This document shows, in pieces, positions 1 to 11,438 of a stretch of DNA of 64,000 nucleotides. The stretch is taken from assembly GCA_028641055.1 (NCBI GenBank), contig CM054062.1:173309642-173373641 (forward strand), in the 5' to 3' direction. The stretch is from Alopecurus myosuroides. Taxonomy: Eukaryota; Streptophyta; Magnoliopsida; Poales; Poaceae. Position numbers and translations under genes: made by a program. The first letter of the stretch is position 1, and the number at the start of each line of letters is the position of its first letter. Below the pieces are notes generated by a model. The model was not told where the DNA came from, searched no databases, and saw only the letters and a list, made by a program, of their open reading frames with translations.

Positions 1-396
1 ACTGACGTGGGGATGACTCCAGGACCTATCGAGTGGGCCTACCGGGTCCACGTCCCAAGACTGAAGCCCAACGCAGGGCGCCATCCGGCGGTTCTAGAAG
101 GCCCAGGTAATCCCACCCGCAAAACTTGCGGGTCAAGATGGAAATTTTCCACCGCCTTAGAGCTAGGGTTTGTAACCCCCTCGGGCACAATTTGAGACGT
201 AGCCACCTATAAAAGGTTGAGAGAACCACCGAGGAGGGGGATTCAATATACTTTTGACCATCATAGCCATAGCTTGAGATCTATCTCTCAGCTTGCGCAC
301 CCACCATTGTAATCGATCTACTCGCAATACAAATCAGAAGAGCAGGAGTAAGGGTTTACCTCTACGAGGGCCCCGAACCTGCGTAAACTTGCCCCT
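1..396 (+). mobile_element. LTR fragment of a Gypsy-like retrotransposon
   Basis: This stretch has promoter-like LTR structure on the plus strand. A TATAAAAGG box lies near 209, followed by a leader that mentions repeated Ile/Arg-poor text with no long frame. It ends in a segment (about 340-390) reading as the acctctacgagggccccgaa type that I recall from the R/U5 part of grass Gypsy LTRs of the RIRE2/Dasheng style. The left end is cut by the window. The right boundary near 396 is where sequence typical of the next, oppositely oriented Copia LTR begins, so it is approximate. Family assignment is from memory. Confidence 0.4.
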
Positions 397-2432
397 GTAA
401 GCTGACGATTGTCGCCAGCGCCTTATTCGTTCTCTTAATCGAAACCCTACCGGATCATCTGAGGGACTTGTCGTGATGACTAGTCGACAGAGGGTATCAC
501 ATGTTACCCCTCTAAGAGCTCGCACACATACGTCCGTCAAAATCCTGCAGCGCTTCACCGTCGAGAACTAGCCACCACAGGTTTGCAATTGAGGTGGAGA
601 AGTCCCAACACATGGGAAAGAGAGGGATAGAGATTAGGTCTAGGTATGATAGAGAAAGAGATAGTCAGCATATCCCAATTAGAAGAAGCCTAAACCAATT
701 AGAGGGTCTCTAATCAGAATCTCTAATTAAATTAGAGATGTTCTAACTATACCCTCTAATCCAATTAGACATGTTCTAATTAGAGGTTCTAATTTAATTA
801 GAGGGTCTCTAATTAGATCTCTTGTCGTCAGAGAGAGAATTGCCCGAAGTCCAATTGTGTGTTCTCTAAAGAGATGAGGGGGTGGGGATTATATAGTGGG
901 ACAGGGGAGGGCACCTGCCTTGGGAGGAAGGTCAGTTTCCCTGTCCCTCACTTGGCCGCACCAATCCTCCTAGAGGATTTCGGATTGGACTCCCACATGG
1001 AATCCAATCCCCCTCCCTTTTTATTATTTTTCTTTTTCTCACTTTTCCACCTCATTTATTTCTCAAATAAATTAGGGAAAATTCCCAGGTAAAGCTAGTG
1101 CACATTGTGAGACCATAGGTTCCACCTGGCATCCCCTAAAATTAGGGTTTGCCCACAGGAGGAAATCTTCCCCCCTCCGGTACTGCCCCCCCTATATTGA
1201 AAGTCCTTCAGAACTCTTTCGGAACCCCGTGACCCCATCATCGATCTTATCTAAAAATTTCAGAAACATATTTCCGACATCACGAGACATCTCATATCCT
1301 TCGTTATATCACATATAACATTCTGCCTATATCGGCATTATTTCTCTCTTATGGTAATTTCCCCGAAACGACTCCGATTGCCACCAAACTTGTTTCTGTG
1401 ATATCGTAATGACATCTACCATTATCTATTGTTTTTATAAACATATTTTCAACATCCCTGGACATCTCATGTCCTCCGTAATCTCTCATGAATATTTATT
1501 TTATCACGTCGAAATTACCCGGATGATACCCTACTCTCTTCCGGACCATCCAATGCAAACAACAAACTTTGATGCCTTACTAGTAGACATGATTGGAAAA
1601 CCATTTTCCTAATCAATAATCAACATCGGGACCGTGGATGTCCATATTGATACCTACAAGTTATACGAAGAAAACTGTTGAACCCTTTGGTTGTTAAGTA
1701 AGTTCCTATTACTTCACGATACCAATCAATACATCGGGACGATATAAATAATAAGACCGCGATTAAAATCTTTAATCACCTTATCACATTATTCTCGATA
1801 TCCAGTATGATTCCTTTTACTCATTACCGTGACATAGTATCCCCATGACTAGTGTCATGTCCTTGTCTGCGAAGACTTATTTACCGATTCTATTTCACCG
1901 AGTGGATCCTGAATGTACCTCTCTATTAACTAGAGGAGTAATTCCCAATCTTGAACTATCACAATGAATGAGTACTTTCGTGACCACCCAGTGTTAGCCT
2001 TTTTTATCACCCAGTTTACAGTGTGATACTTGACTATATCAAAATGATCCTTACGGTAAACATCATTGAATATTCTCATGGTCTAAGGAAGCAAACAAAA
2101 CGATCATGTTGTGATGATACTATATAGCAAAACTAATCTCGTAGTATCTCAACCACTTGGGTCTATCCAGCCACAATGTTGAAACAACATTGTGCTCCCA
2201 TTAATATTGACATAACAAATGTCCATGACCAGGAAAAATGGTCATCTAATATTAACGAGTTTGTCTGTGAGACATGACAAAGGGCCATAACTGCGTGTTT
2301 ATGTTTCTACATGTGCATATGGGGTTTCCTCTGAATCTCATATTAAATGATCATAGCAGTTATAACATAAAAAAATAATACATTAATCATGAAACTGGTG
2401 TATTTTATTGTCTCTTGGACATACATCCAACA
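397..2432 (-). mobile_element. Copia-type LTR (3' LTR, minus strand), truncated at its 3' side
   Basis: Read on the minus strand, the LTR begins at 2432 with TGTTGGATGTATGTCC, directly after a purine-rich tract (gtgcaagtgggagac) of the kind that precedes the 3' LTR in Triticeae Angela/BARE-like Copia elements. A TATATAAT box lies near 885-892 (minus strand). It is followed by a leader rich in repeated tctaattaga words. The same TATA context and tctaattaga-rich leader occur in the plus-strand LTR at 42244, so the two belong to one family. The left boundary (about 396) abuts a different LTR fragment and looks like a truncation. Confidence 0.65.
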
Positions 2433-3640
2433 GTCTCCCACTTGCACAAGAAACAATAATCGGATTCCTTAGCTCAACACCCAGTGGCATTGCAGTGTTG
2501 ATTGAGGTGTCGACTGTGTCCTTGGATCTGAAACTTTAAACCCATGTATTTTCATATCTTGGAGAATCACTTCTCCCTTTGATCACAAATGATCCTTGCA
2601 GTTTAAATGTTTGGTGCTTTAACTAAGATGGCAGTCTGCTATTCACAACATTGTTGCACCTTTTGTAAAGTACACTATCCAGTTCTTTAAAGAATTTGGA
2701 TCAAAACATTTAACCTTCACAATTCCAAAGTGTATTCCAACTTACCTCTATTGTTATAGATTCTATCATAGTGTTAAACTTTAGAATTTTTCCTCCAAGT
2801 TTAATCATGGAATTTCTTTCATCTCACTATAGCACCTTATTGACACTAAGTTGGTTGGTTTTGTGATCATTTCATCCAATGTTGGGTGATTCAGTGACTT
2901 GTGTCTGGCCTAGATGCAACTGACCAAGTTCTGGCATATTGAAATGCACTCTTGTTGTTGTGTTCACCATGACTTCTAATTCCTGTAACTTGGCTTGCAC
3001 TATCTTCCTTTGATCTTTCTATTCTTGACCATCTAGCTCCTGACTTGATCAACCAAGTGCTGATTAGGTCCTTAGCATTTCAAACAGCAAATGCCACACC
3101 TCAAGGTGTTGGCAACATTCTAACCCTAATCCAAATGTGTCCATCTTTTCTTGTAAACAAGTACCGAATATCTCCCAAGTTTTGAAGAAATAGAATAGGT
3201 TTTGTAATTTTTAATTTTCCCTTTGTAATTTTATTTCAATGTAATATCCCTTTGTATCGGAATGAAATAAAGTTTGTGTTTGAATTCCGATTCAGTCACT
3301 CTTTCGTGTATTTTAATTTCTATTTTTTATTATTTAAGTTTGTGAAGAATGATTTTTAGAAGAATTAAATTCAAAATTCAAATTTGAATTCAAATTTAAA
3401 TTCTCTGAAAACTCAAGTTAGGTTTTAGAAAAGATAAGACAAGAAATGGACCTCTAATGTATGGCATAAGTCAAACACTAGGGTTAGGTTTGAAATCAAA
3501 ACCCCAAATGAAAGGTGAACTCAATTTCCCCGACCAAATGTCTGCGACCCGTTTCCAAATTCAACGACACTTCGAGAACTGAACTCACTTCCCACTTTAC
3601 ACAAAAGCGTGAAAATTAACGAAAAAACCCAAATACATGC
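2433..3640. other. Unassigned non-coding tail next to the Copia LTR
   Basis: No open frame of note occurs here. The first several hundred bases should be the non-coding 3' interior of the minus-strand Copia element whose polypurine tract sits at 2433-2450. From about 3150 the composition becomes AT-rich. It includes a aatgaaataaag motif near 3260 and a self-complementary run of aattcaaatttgaattc words near 3370-3400. I cannot identify the origin of the second half. Confidence 0.3.
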
Positions 3641-4036
3641 AATGCAAAGGTCCATAGATTCTAAACTACCCTCCTTCGACTCTCTGAAATGAGGTTTCTC
3701 ACAATAAGCGACGAATCCACGGTCCAAACCCTATCCTACATAAGAAGCCATGCAAAGAATGCACTTAGGAGCAGCCCAAGCCTTCCAAATCACCGGTTTC
3801 ATGGTCGAGTACATAGTCCCCTCGAATTGAGCATGATAAGCCAAGACCATCATGCAAGCCCTAGAGGTAGAGAGCTTCCTGGATATGATCCCGATCGTGT
3901 CCAGACGGAGGTTGGCATCACGCAAGGTGGTGGAACTGCTAGAGTTGAAGAGCGCTGAGAAAAATCAGAGGTGCCACATGCTTTGGCCTAGAGACATCGA
4001 GCCATGGAGGGTGCCAAAAGTTAGCCTTCCGCCATA
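3640..4036 (-). pseudogene. Decayed LINE reverse-transcriptase C-terminal fragment
   Basis: In shifting minus-strand frames the sequence reads as the end of a plant non-LTR retrotransposon polyprotein. VIWKAWAAPKCILCMASYV (about 3735-3790) matches the family pattern 'W..W.P.K..FF.WL'. It is followed, after a frameshift, by DRVWTVDSSLI, matching the usual RxWTADRL that precedes the zf-RVT zinc-binding region. Upstream, a frame containing FGTLHGSMSLGQSMWHL is broken by a stop. The fragment is short, multiply frameshifted and has no reverse-transcriptase core, so it is a relic. The zinc-binding cysteines are not visible. Confidence 0.45.
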
Positions 4037-5068
4037 AAAGAAATGTTATGATCTATAATTGTGAATAGGTCCACACTACTACCACTGTTTGATATTTTAG
4101 GTCACCATATCTAAAAATTATTATGGAAATATTTCCGATGAAATCTAGATTTATTTGGCTTCTAGCTAGCACATACAAGCTATAAAGATCTCCATGGAGC
4201 TTGGCAACCAAAATCCCACTTGTTGAGACATGATTTTCCATTGATATCAGTGATACTTATGAAAGATAATCTAACTAAGCAGCATTGGCAAATATGATAA
4301 GCTGTGTGTATCCTCCATTCCTCGTGATGCATAGAAATACATTCAAGGCCAAGAGCAATCTGGAAGACATGAAAGAAGCTGGGAAATGCAAGGCATTGTT
4401 GTGCTCCCCGACGAAAAGGGAAGCAAGAACTCGAGACCCATCACCATCAACTTGATCATCATCACACATTTACGCATTTCCTCGGAACGAAAGTGAAATG
4501 GGTTGGACATCGACTCGTTGTCGCTGTCTTCAATCTCCACTCCATCTTCGTACTGCACGTACACAGAACCAAGGCCGGGCCTCTTTCCGTCCTGTGGCAC
4601 AGTGGCAGGTTCCAAACAGATGGAGCTGTCAGTTTCCCCGGGGCGAAGATGGACGGCGCCGACGGGCGTCTGCCACATGAGAAAAGCAGAGAAGACGAGA
4701 TCGCTCTCCTGTGCTGCGTTGTGGGTGAAAAAGGCGAGGACGGCATGAAGAAAAAGCTGCACCGTGGTGCCTAGAGTAGAGGCCACCCAGCGAAAGCAGC
4801 TTTGGATGGGACCCTGTTTGATTGTGTGTACGTGTACTTGCAGTTATTAACAGTATCAGGAAAAGAGAAAGCGATCGCATCACTGCGCCTCGGCAGTGGT
4901 TTGACACCGACTCGAAGCACCGCTGACCAGGTTTTTCTTTTCTTTTGAGAAGACCAGTGAAAAAATTTCACAGAGTAGAAAAAGAGAGGAACAGAAATAT
5001 TTTTCCAGATTGAAATGGTAATATTCCCGGTTAGAAGGATAGGAAAACTGATTGTAACGAGGCAACTA
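4037..5068 (-). other. Unidentified stretch with an exon-like open frame (4343-4842)
   Basis: A minus-strand frame is open from about 4842 down to the stop at 4343 (about 165 codons). It contains a hydrophobic stretch (TTVQLFLHAVLAFF), then an acidic stretch (EDGVEIEDSDNESMSNPFHF). It has no ATG at its head: the longest open stretch enters at a plausible acceptor (aatcaaacag) near 4822, and the nearest in-frame candidate start is GTG. A possible donor (gaaatgc|gtaaat) lies near 4473. I do not recognise the protein. It may be an exon of a broken host gene or chance. The rest (4037-4340 and 4843-5068) shows nothing I can name. Confidence 0.2.
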
Positions 5069-5496
5069 GAGCATCTCCAGTCGTGCCCCAAAGACGTCCC
5101 CAAGGTCCCGGCTGGACGACTCCCAACCGCGTGCAGTCGCGTCCCCAAAGGCCCCTCTCGTCCGGACGACCCTCAGTTTCTGTCTGAAACCTTAAGCAAA
5201 CACCGCCGAGGAAGCCCTGTGAAAGGGCCGAACGAGACTTCCATGCAACCACAACCACACAAATCAAAGATTACTTTTCTCTCTCCTGCTTTTTGCCATA
5301 CCACGGCGTGCATGCGGGCTCTCTCTCCCCACTTTCCCTTTCCAAAATGCCTACATGCATGTTTCTATTTACACTCTCGCCATTGCATAGGAGCAGTAAG
5401 TGGGAAGAAGATGTCCCTCAAAGATGTTGTTTCGTCCGGACAAGCCCACAAAGGGCCTCTTTGGACGCCGATCCGGATGCGCGAATGGAGATGCTC
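5069..5496. mobile_element. Harbinger-type MITE, 428 bp
   Basis: The left end reads GAGCATCTCCAGTCG and the right end, reverse-complemented, reads GAGCATCTCCATTCG, giving imperfect terminal inverted repeats of about 15 bp. The element is preceded by CTA and followed by TTA, consistent with a 3-bp TWA duplication with one mutation. The termini match those of the larger elements at 5595 and 8001. No coding frame is convincing. This is most likely a deletion derivative of the same PIF/Harbinger-like group. Confidence 0.65.
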
Positions 5497-5594
5497 TTAG
5501 CATTCTGAAGCACTCGAGGCAGGAAGCTATAGCTGCTTGGAAACTATATGTCGAAGCAACAAGACACAATGGTCTACTCTTAGGCTTGTACTAA

Positions 5595-7868
5595 GAGCAT
5601 CTCCACCGGCACCCATCAAATATGTGTCTGACACCCCCCAATTGTACCCCCTTTGGGGGCGCCGGACCAGTGTCCGTGATTTTGGTGGGCGTGCTCCGCA
5701 GTGGCCCCCTCCAATCGACCACCCCCCCAATTGGACCCCGATCAAACAGTTGGCGAATTTATTTTTACACAAAATAACGACGACCAGTCAACGCAAGTCC
5801 GGCGATCGAATGATAGTCTCGACCAACACACGGTCGTTCAAAAGGGCACCACTCTCGGTGCATAAGAGTTCAGTCTTCTTGGGTCTCGACATCCGCTATA
5901 GCTACCGCCTCGGCGGCATCAGCGCATCGGCCTTGGCAGCTAGAGCCTCCGCCCTCGCCGCTCTTGCCGCCGTGATGCGTCGCCTTTCCTCCCTGAAGTA
6001 GGTCTTCTGATCAGGGATCATGTCAGCCGTGTTGGTTGCCATGATCGAGCGCTCTTCGGCTGTCAATTAGGCTTTAGCTTTCGCCTCGGCCATGACAAGA
6101 AAGGTGTTCCACCTCTCTTTGATATCGTCGTGCATCTTCAGTTTCTTCACCGCCGATGCGGCCATCTCTTGCACGTACACGGCCATGGCCTCTTGCACGC
6201 CGCTCGCCGATGCTGCATGCTTCCCATCCTTCGCCTTCTCGTTCCCAATCGGTCGTTCGGCACTCCTGCCCGGCATCTTGGTTTCATCCACGTCGGTGTC
6301 GCTCTCCCCTCTTACGGCCGCCGTGATACGCCAACTCTTCCACTTTGGGGATTCCTTAATATTGGCCCAAACACTCATGAACTTGAACGGCTTCTTGTTG
6401 TCCATGTTCGGCGCTACACACATCTTTTGGGCGTCCTTGAGCTACAGAAAGGCCGGCGTCACAATATGCAAAAAAAAGTATAAAAAAGAGCTCGACAACA
6501 ATTTAAAAGGATTTTACTTTGAGGTTGTCGGTCTTGCCACTCTCGTTCCTCATCCATACTTGATCATGAAAACCATGAAACTTGTTGCACAACCCTTGAA
6601 GAATTGCCCACCGGTTCTCACATCCTTTGACATTGCGATCGGGAAGGTAGCCGCGCTGATGGTATGCCTTCCTTTCGTCGAAGTCAGCTTTGATGCGCTT
6701 CTAATACGCATCACGTGTTTGTTGTGCGCCTTTGTCGGCGTCTAACGCCACTGACATCCATGATTCGGCCAACATTATGTCCTCCTCATCGGACCATGTC
6801 TTGCCTCGGGTATCCGGCTTCTTGACGACCGCGTCGGTGTCCACATCGTGCACATCTACGTCGTCACTGTCGGCGTGCCCAGAATGGTCGTCATGAGTTT
6901 GAGAAAATCGATCGGTGTCGGCGTCGGCGTGGTGGTGGAGACGCGGATAAGTTCGTGCATGGAATCCTACATCAGCAGATCGGCGGTCAGCACACAATTC
7001 ACCTGGGTAACCGACAGCAGTGAATGCATGGCCGCAATTAATGCACGCCAACAATGAATGCACGAGATCAATCAAATACCTCTGCATGCTCCGTCGTTTG
7101 GTTCATCATGTTGGCGCCTTCTTCGCCGAAGAGGTCGCCCCGGCATGTCGTCTGCTCGCCGCTTGTGAACCCTGTCCGACGCAGCGCCAGCGAGGACTCG
7201 AAGAGCGCCTCCTTGTTCAGATCGATGCCAGTGGACTACGCCGGGTCGTCTGGTGAGATGGAGAAGCGGGATTGATGCGAGGCTTGTACCTGGCTAGGCT
7301 CGGCGTAGTAGCGCGGGGAAGACAACAACACGCTAGACTGGGGGCGGCAGACGTGGCAGTTCGGCTCAACGCCACCAGCACGTCGGCGGTCTGATTTGTC
7401 TCTAACAGCGCCTCTGGCCCGTACGTGGCGCTATTGACGAAGGGTAGAGGTGACCGCACGCTGCTGCTTCGCCGACATCTCTACCACCACATCTGTCGGC
7501 TCCGGCTTCATCGGCAGCCTCTTCGGCGCCAAAATCGCCGCCGCCGCACGCGGGAGGCCGAGTTTCTTTGGACCTTTTGGTGGCATGGTGCGGGAATGCG
7601 AGGAGGCGGCGGCAGCGGGAAAAGGGGGAAAGTGGAGAGAACAATCGCCGTTTCTGCGTTCTGCGCACCAAAGTAGTGTTGTCGTGGCGATTTGTGTCAC
7701 TAACGGGCGGGGGCGCCTGTCGGGTGGGGTGACCGGACAATGTCCGACGCCCCTAGGCAGGCCCCCAAATTTGATGGGTGGGTTGGGAGACCCGGACACA
7801 AATATGGCGGGTGGACACCTTCTTGGGTGACCCCATTGGGGTTTTCGGGGGTGCCGGTGGAGATGCTC
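5595..7868 (-). mobile_element. PIF/Harbinger-like transposon, 2274 bp, complete ends
   Basis: Both ends carry the same perfect 20-bp terminal inverted repeat, GAGCATCTCCACCGGCACCC. The element is flanked by TAA on each side (5592-5594 and 7869-7871), the target duplication expected of PIF/Harbinger elements. Inside is one minus-strand gene for a Myb/trihelix plus NAM-associated protein, the ORF1 type of this superfamily. There is no recognisable DDE transposase, so the element would need a partner to move. Confidence 0.85.
6067..7586 (-). pseudogene. Myb/trihelix-NAM-like ORF1 protein gene, broken
   Basis: The likely start is ATG at 7586 (MPPKGPKKLGLPRAAAA...), followed by an early stop at 7431 and several frame changes. 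A trihelix/SANT-like DNA-binding domain is recognisable at about 6500-6840: KTWSDEEDIMLAESWMSVAL, then KRIKADFDERKAY after an in-frame TAG at the usual tryptophan, then NRWAILQGLCNKFHGF. An intron probably separates this from the last segment at 6067-6440. That segment contains SVWANIKESPKWKSW and RPIGNEKAKDGK, the signature of the 'No apical meristem-associated C-terminal' domain, and ends in a Lys/Ala-rich helix. Family members are DNA-binding partners of the Harbinger transposase. At least two stops and two frameshifts make this copy non-functional. Confidence 0.75.
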
Positions 7869-8312
7869 TAAGCTCTTTCTATCAACGAGACCGAGACACG
7901 AAAGCTTTTGCGCTTTCTCGAAAAACTGTATGTCAGAAGCATGAGAAACTAGAGTGCTCAGGGTGACATGTATGAGGATATTACTTGCGCTTGACTGTAA
8001 GAGCATCTCCAGTCCCGCCCCCCAAACGCGCCCCCATGGTCGCTTCCCGTCCGGACGGGCCCCGAGCGCGCCCAGTCGAGCCCCCCATTGGGCCTTCCCG
8101 TCTGGACGCCCCCTTGTTCCCGTCCGGCAAACCCAGCCCAAACCCTCCCCCTAGGGGCTCCCGTAGGGGCGCCGGACGAGTCGAAAATCGCTGCGGGCCC
8201 GTCTTGCCAGCGACACAAGCGCCCACCAAAAACCCTTTCCGTCCCATGCGCCTGCCATTTCCCCTCCCCGTCGCCGCTCGTCTTACCCGCCCCTCCCTCC
8301 TCCTCACCCGCC

Positions 8313-10196
8313 ATGGCACCGAAAAGGCCGCCGAGACCACCGGCGAAGAACGCGAAGGCCGGCATGCTCGGCCTCAAGCGCCGCGTGCTGCAGCCGCGCC
8401 CACCGAAGGAACGGCCGGCAGGCATGGCCGACGTCGAGTGGGCGGCGGATCAGCTGCGGCGCGATGCCTCCTCGACGGAGCGCCGACTTCGTCGCGAGAG
8501 GTCCGTGGCCCGGACCGCGGCGGCGACCCTGGATACGGTTGTATGCGCTGTCGCGGCCGCGGCCGGAGGAGAAAGCCCGGGAGGCGCATCGAGCTCGTCG
8601 ACTTCGGCGTCGCCGTTCCGTGTGGACGTCGCCAGCACGCCGCGCTCGCAGTCGAGGCTTGGTCCCAGCCAGGGCCTCTCCCCGAACTTCAACGAGCCCG
8701 ACGGCTATGCCGGCTACGCGTTCGGCTACGGCAACTTCGGCGACGGCAACCTCGGCGGCTTCGACCCCAACCAACTGCACTCGTTTGGCGGCGCGCCCAG
8801 CGGCGCCGGGACGGGGCTCGATCTGAACGAGGCGTATGAGGTGTCCCCGGGATTGCACCGGGACGGCGCGGATGTCGGGCTGGCTCAGTCCGGGCGCACA
8901 CTGATGTTCGAGGACGGCGCCCACAACCTGTTGGACACCGGTCCCCATGCCTCCTTCGGCACCCAGGCGCCCTCCGGCGGCTACGACTTCGGCACCTAGG
9001 CCTCCTTCGGCACGCAAGATGGTGGCGGGAGCGCCGTTGTCGACGAGGAGCGAGACGTCGACAACGCTGATGAGGACGAGGAAGATGTGGAAGCCGATGA
9101 TGGGAAGAAGAAGAAGATGGGTGGATGACGTGGCATAGCTTGACGACGAAAGAGGACGAGTGCTTGATAGAGTCCTGGAGTTCCATTACCCAAGACGTGA
9201 TCACGGGTTCAAACCAAACGAGCGATTCGTATTGGAAGAGGATTCTCTCCGAGTTTGACGAGCGCAAGTATCAAGTGCCATACATACAGGTCGTCATGGA
9301 TCGCAACCAGAGTGCGCTAGCTCATCGATGGGTAACAATCCAAAAGTCCGTGAACATATTTCAAGGAGTCTTTGACAACATCATGGCGAGGCCGGAGAGT
9401 GGCAAGACTCTGAAAGACCAAGTAAGAGCATCTCCTTTCGCATCTTCTCGTATGCAATCACAACATTCATGCATCTCCTAATCTTTAACTTCTCTTGTTG
9501 CTAGCTCGTTGATGCCCTGGAGTTGTACAAGGCTCTCTACCAGAAGGACTTTGTGCTTCTATATTGTTTCAACAAGTTGCAAAACAATGTGAAGTGGAAG
9601 AAGCATAAGCTCCGACTCAACAAGAAGCCCGGCGATGCTCAAATCGAGGAGGTGGTGCTCAACTCGGAAAGGCCCATGGGAAACAAAAAGGCCAAGGCGG
9701 CGGCAGTGGCGGCGGCGAGCCCGGAGCGAGTGCACGCCGCAATAGACAAGGTCATGGAGAATGTTGCAAAGAGCTCGGCCGAGAGACGTGCCGCATCTGT
9801 GGCCAAGTGGGCGGAGTTTGCCAAGAAGACGGACAAGAAGCTCGAGATTGAGGCTGGCAAGGCGGTGTCCAAGAAGAGGTAGGGGGATTTCATGATCCTC
9901 ACGACGGACACGTCGAAACTTGATCCGCAGACGAGAGCGGCGTGTGAGGCGATGCGTGCTACCATCCTCGCCGAGATGGGCCTCGGTCCGGCGTCCACGG
10001 CAACCAACGACGCGGCGTCCTCGGCGCCCACGGAGCGGCAGCCCCAAGCGCTGCCCCGAGTGGCGGCAGCAACGAGACGCCAGGCTAAACCCAGTGCGCC
10101 GGCGACGAGTTCCACGGCTACACTCCCGACCCCGGCTTCCTCGGCTCCAACGACGTCGATTGACAAACGCAGAGCGCGCCGGCGACGAATTCTGTA
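8313..10196 (+). pseudogene. Myb/trihelix-NAM-like ORF1 protein gene, broken
   Basis: ATG at 8313 opens a basic, Pro/Ala-rich N-terminus (MAPKRPPRPPAKNAKAG), then a Gly/Phe/Asp-rich linker up to a TAG at 8997. The same frame continues into an acidic-lysine segment and then shifts. The trihelix domain runs from 9125 (WHSLTTKEDECLIESWSSIT, SYWKRILSEFDERK, AHRWVTIQKSVNIFQG). An intron with gtaaga donor and gctag acceptor spans about 9422-9503. The second exon has KDFVLLYCFNKLQNNVKWKK and ERPMGNKKAKA, the NAM-associated signature. A TAG at 9880 interrupts the frame, which continues open to 10196 (FMILTTDTSKLDPQTRAACE). The gene is broken by two stops and one frameshift but is better preserved than the copy at 6067. 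Confidence 0.75.
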
Positions 10197-10280
10197 AAGC
10201 CAAACCCGTTAAATTATGGCCTAAAAACATAATTATGTAAAACTTTATTTATTTTTGTATTTGAACAATTTAAAAACTTA

Positions 10281-10366
10281 GAGAAAAATGATTTGGAAGT
10301 TGTGATTTGGGGACTGTGAATGGGAGAAAAATGATTTGGAAGTTGTGATTTGGGGGCTGCGAATGG
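10281..10366. repeat. 43-bp tandem duplication
   Basis: Two adjacent copies of a 43-bp unit (10281-10323 and 10324-10366) start with gagaaaaatgatttggaagt and differ by about two bases. They lie in the 3' part of the Harbinger-like element, immediately before the cytosine run. Confidence 0.9.
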
Positions 10367-10373
10367 GCAGCTG

Positions 10374-10395
10374 CCCCCCCCCCCCCCCCCCCCCC
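10374..10395. repeat. Homopolymer of 22 cytosines
   Basis: An uninterrupted C22 run sits between ggcagctg and ggcgtcttcc. It could form G-rich structures on the minus strand. Its exact length may be unreliable because homopolymers of this length are error-prone in sequencing. Confidence 0.9.
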
Positions 10396-10472
10396 GGCGT
10401 CTTCCCGTCCGGACGAGGGCCTCGCCGGGCGCCCATCCAGACGCCTATTGGGGGCCTCGACTGGATATGCTC

Positions 10473-11438
10473 TAGGTTTTTCTGCAATCTGCTCACGGTG
10501 GAAACACGAGCTAGGAGGCCACATGGTAAAGGAACAGAACGACCACAAGGTACAAACACTTCGCCATCTGGTTTCTTCGAGTTTCAAGAATGGTGAATGC
10601 TGCAGCCTGCAGATCTGGCTTTCGGCAGCTACCAGACAGAGCAAAACAGGAAGTCGAAAAGGAAGGGCGCCCTGCAAGGAATGAACGCCTTTCTGGATCT
10701 CAAAAGCGTAATGTGCCGGTTCCTGCGCAAAGCAGTGGTGGGCGCATTTGCATTCCATTATTGATATTCGTATATTGGTAAAAAAAAAACTCAACTATCA
10801 GGCGTTCCTGTGTTGGTCTATTGGCTTTCACTGGTTGATATCCGGAGGGCCGATATATACAAACTTTGCATAGCACATGTTCACGGCAGAAGAAAAGGAA
10901 GGCATAAACGAGTTTCAACTTTCCTCTGATTTCAATCATTTCTAAGTTTGAGAGATCAGAAACTACACCTGTATAATTAGTCATCTGCGCCTAAAATCCT
11001 TGTTTGTGTACCTATGGACACAAAAGCTAGAAACGCAAGGGGTAAATGGAATTTACAAGGAAGATGTATGCTATCACGATGGCCATTGACCAACTGGTTA
11101 ACTCTTCTTTTGTTCTACTTATTATATGTATGACGATCAGCTGTACCATTTGTATGCTACTGGAAATGTCTTCGCGTCTTAGCATGGAGAGGTGGGAACT
11201 CATCTTCATCTCCTATTCTATAAACCCCGGACGACCTGAAACAGTGTGCAAGTTAACAAAATTAACCATATTAAAGCATACGGCCACTGAATCCAGTGAA
11301 GATACAGCAGAATGCAAAGTTGACACTTGTAAGTTGCAGAATGCAAAGTTGACACTTGTAAGGTGTCTTTCTTGGATCGTTAGCGCTAGAATATTTTCAG
11401 GCTCTTGTAACATTTTGCTCTGTAATGTACTCCCAGGT
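10473..11438. other. 3' flank and 3' UTR of the nucleotidyltransferase gene
   Basis: No coding frame is supported here. The part next to the stop codon at 11439 should hold the 3' UTR of the minus-strand gene. A 29-bp tandem duplication lies at 11308-11362. I see no clear single polyadenylation site. Confidence 0.45.
11308..11362. repeat. 29-bp tandem duplication in the presumed 3' UTR
   Basis: The unit cagaatgcaaagttgacact... occurs at 11308-11336 and again from 11337. About 26 bases of the second copy are identical. It lies about 80-130 bp downstream of the stop codon of the host gene. Confidence 0.9.

Larger units (their letters stand above)
8001..10472 (+). mobile_element. PIF/Harbinger-like transposon, about 2.47 kb
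   Basis: The left end reads GAGCATCTCCAGTC, preceded by TAA. The right end, reverse-complemented, reads GAGCATATCCAGTC, followed by TAG. So there is a 14-bp inverted repeat with one mismatch, and a TAA/TAG flank that is a TAA duplication with one change. The element lies only 129 bp from the one at 5595. It carries one plus-strand gene of the same Myb/NAM type and no transposase gene. Its 3' end also holds a 43-bp tandem duplication and a run of 22 cytosines. Confidence 0.75.

Noticed and set aside
9422..9440. A gtaagagcatctcc motif resembling a Harbinger terminus inside the ORF1 intron
   Set aside because: It coincides with the intron donor, has no inverted partner nearby and no extra TSD, so it is probably chance similarity.
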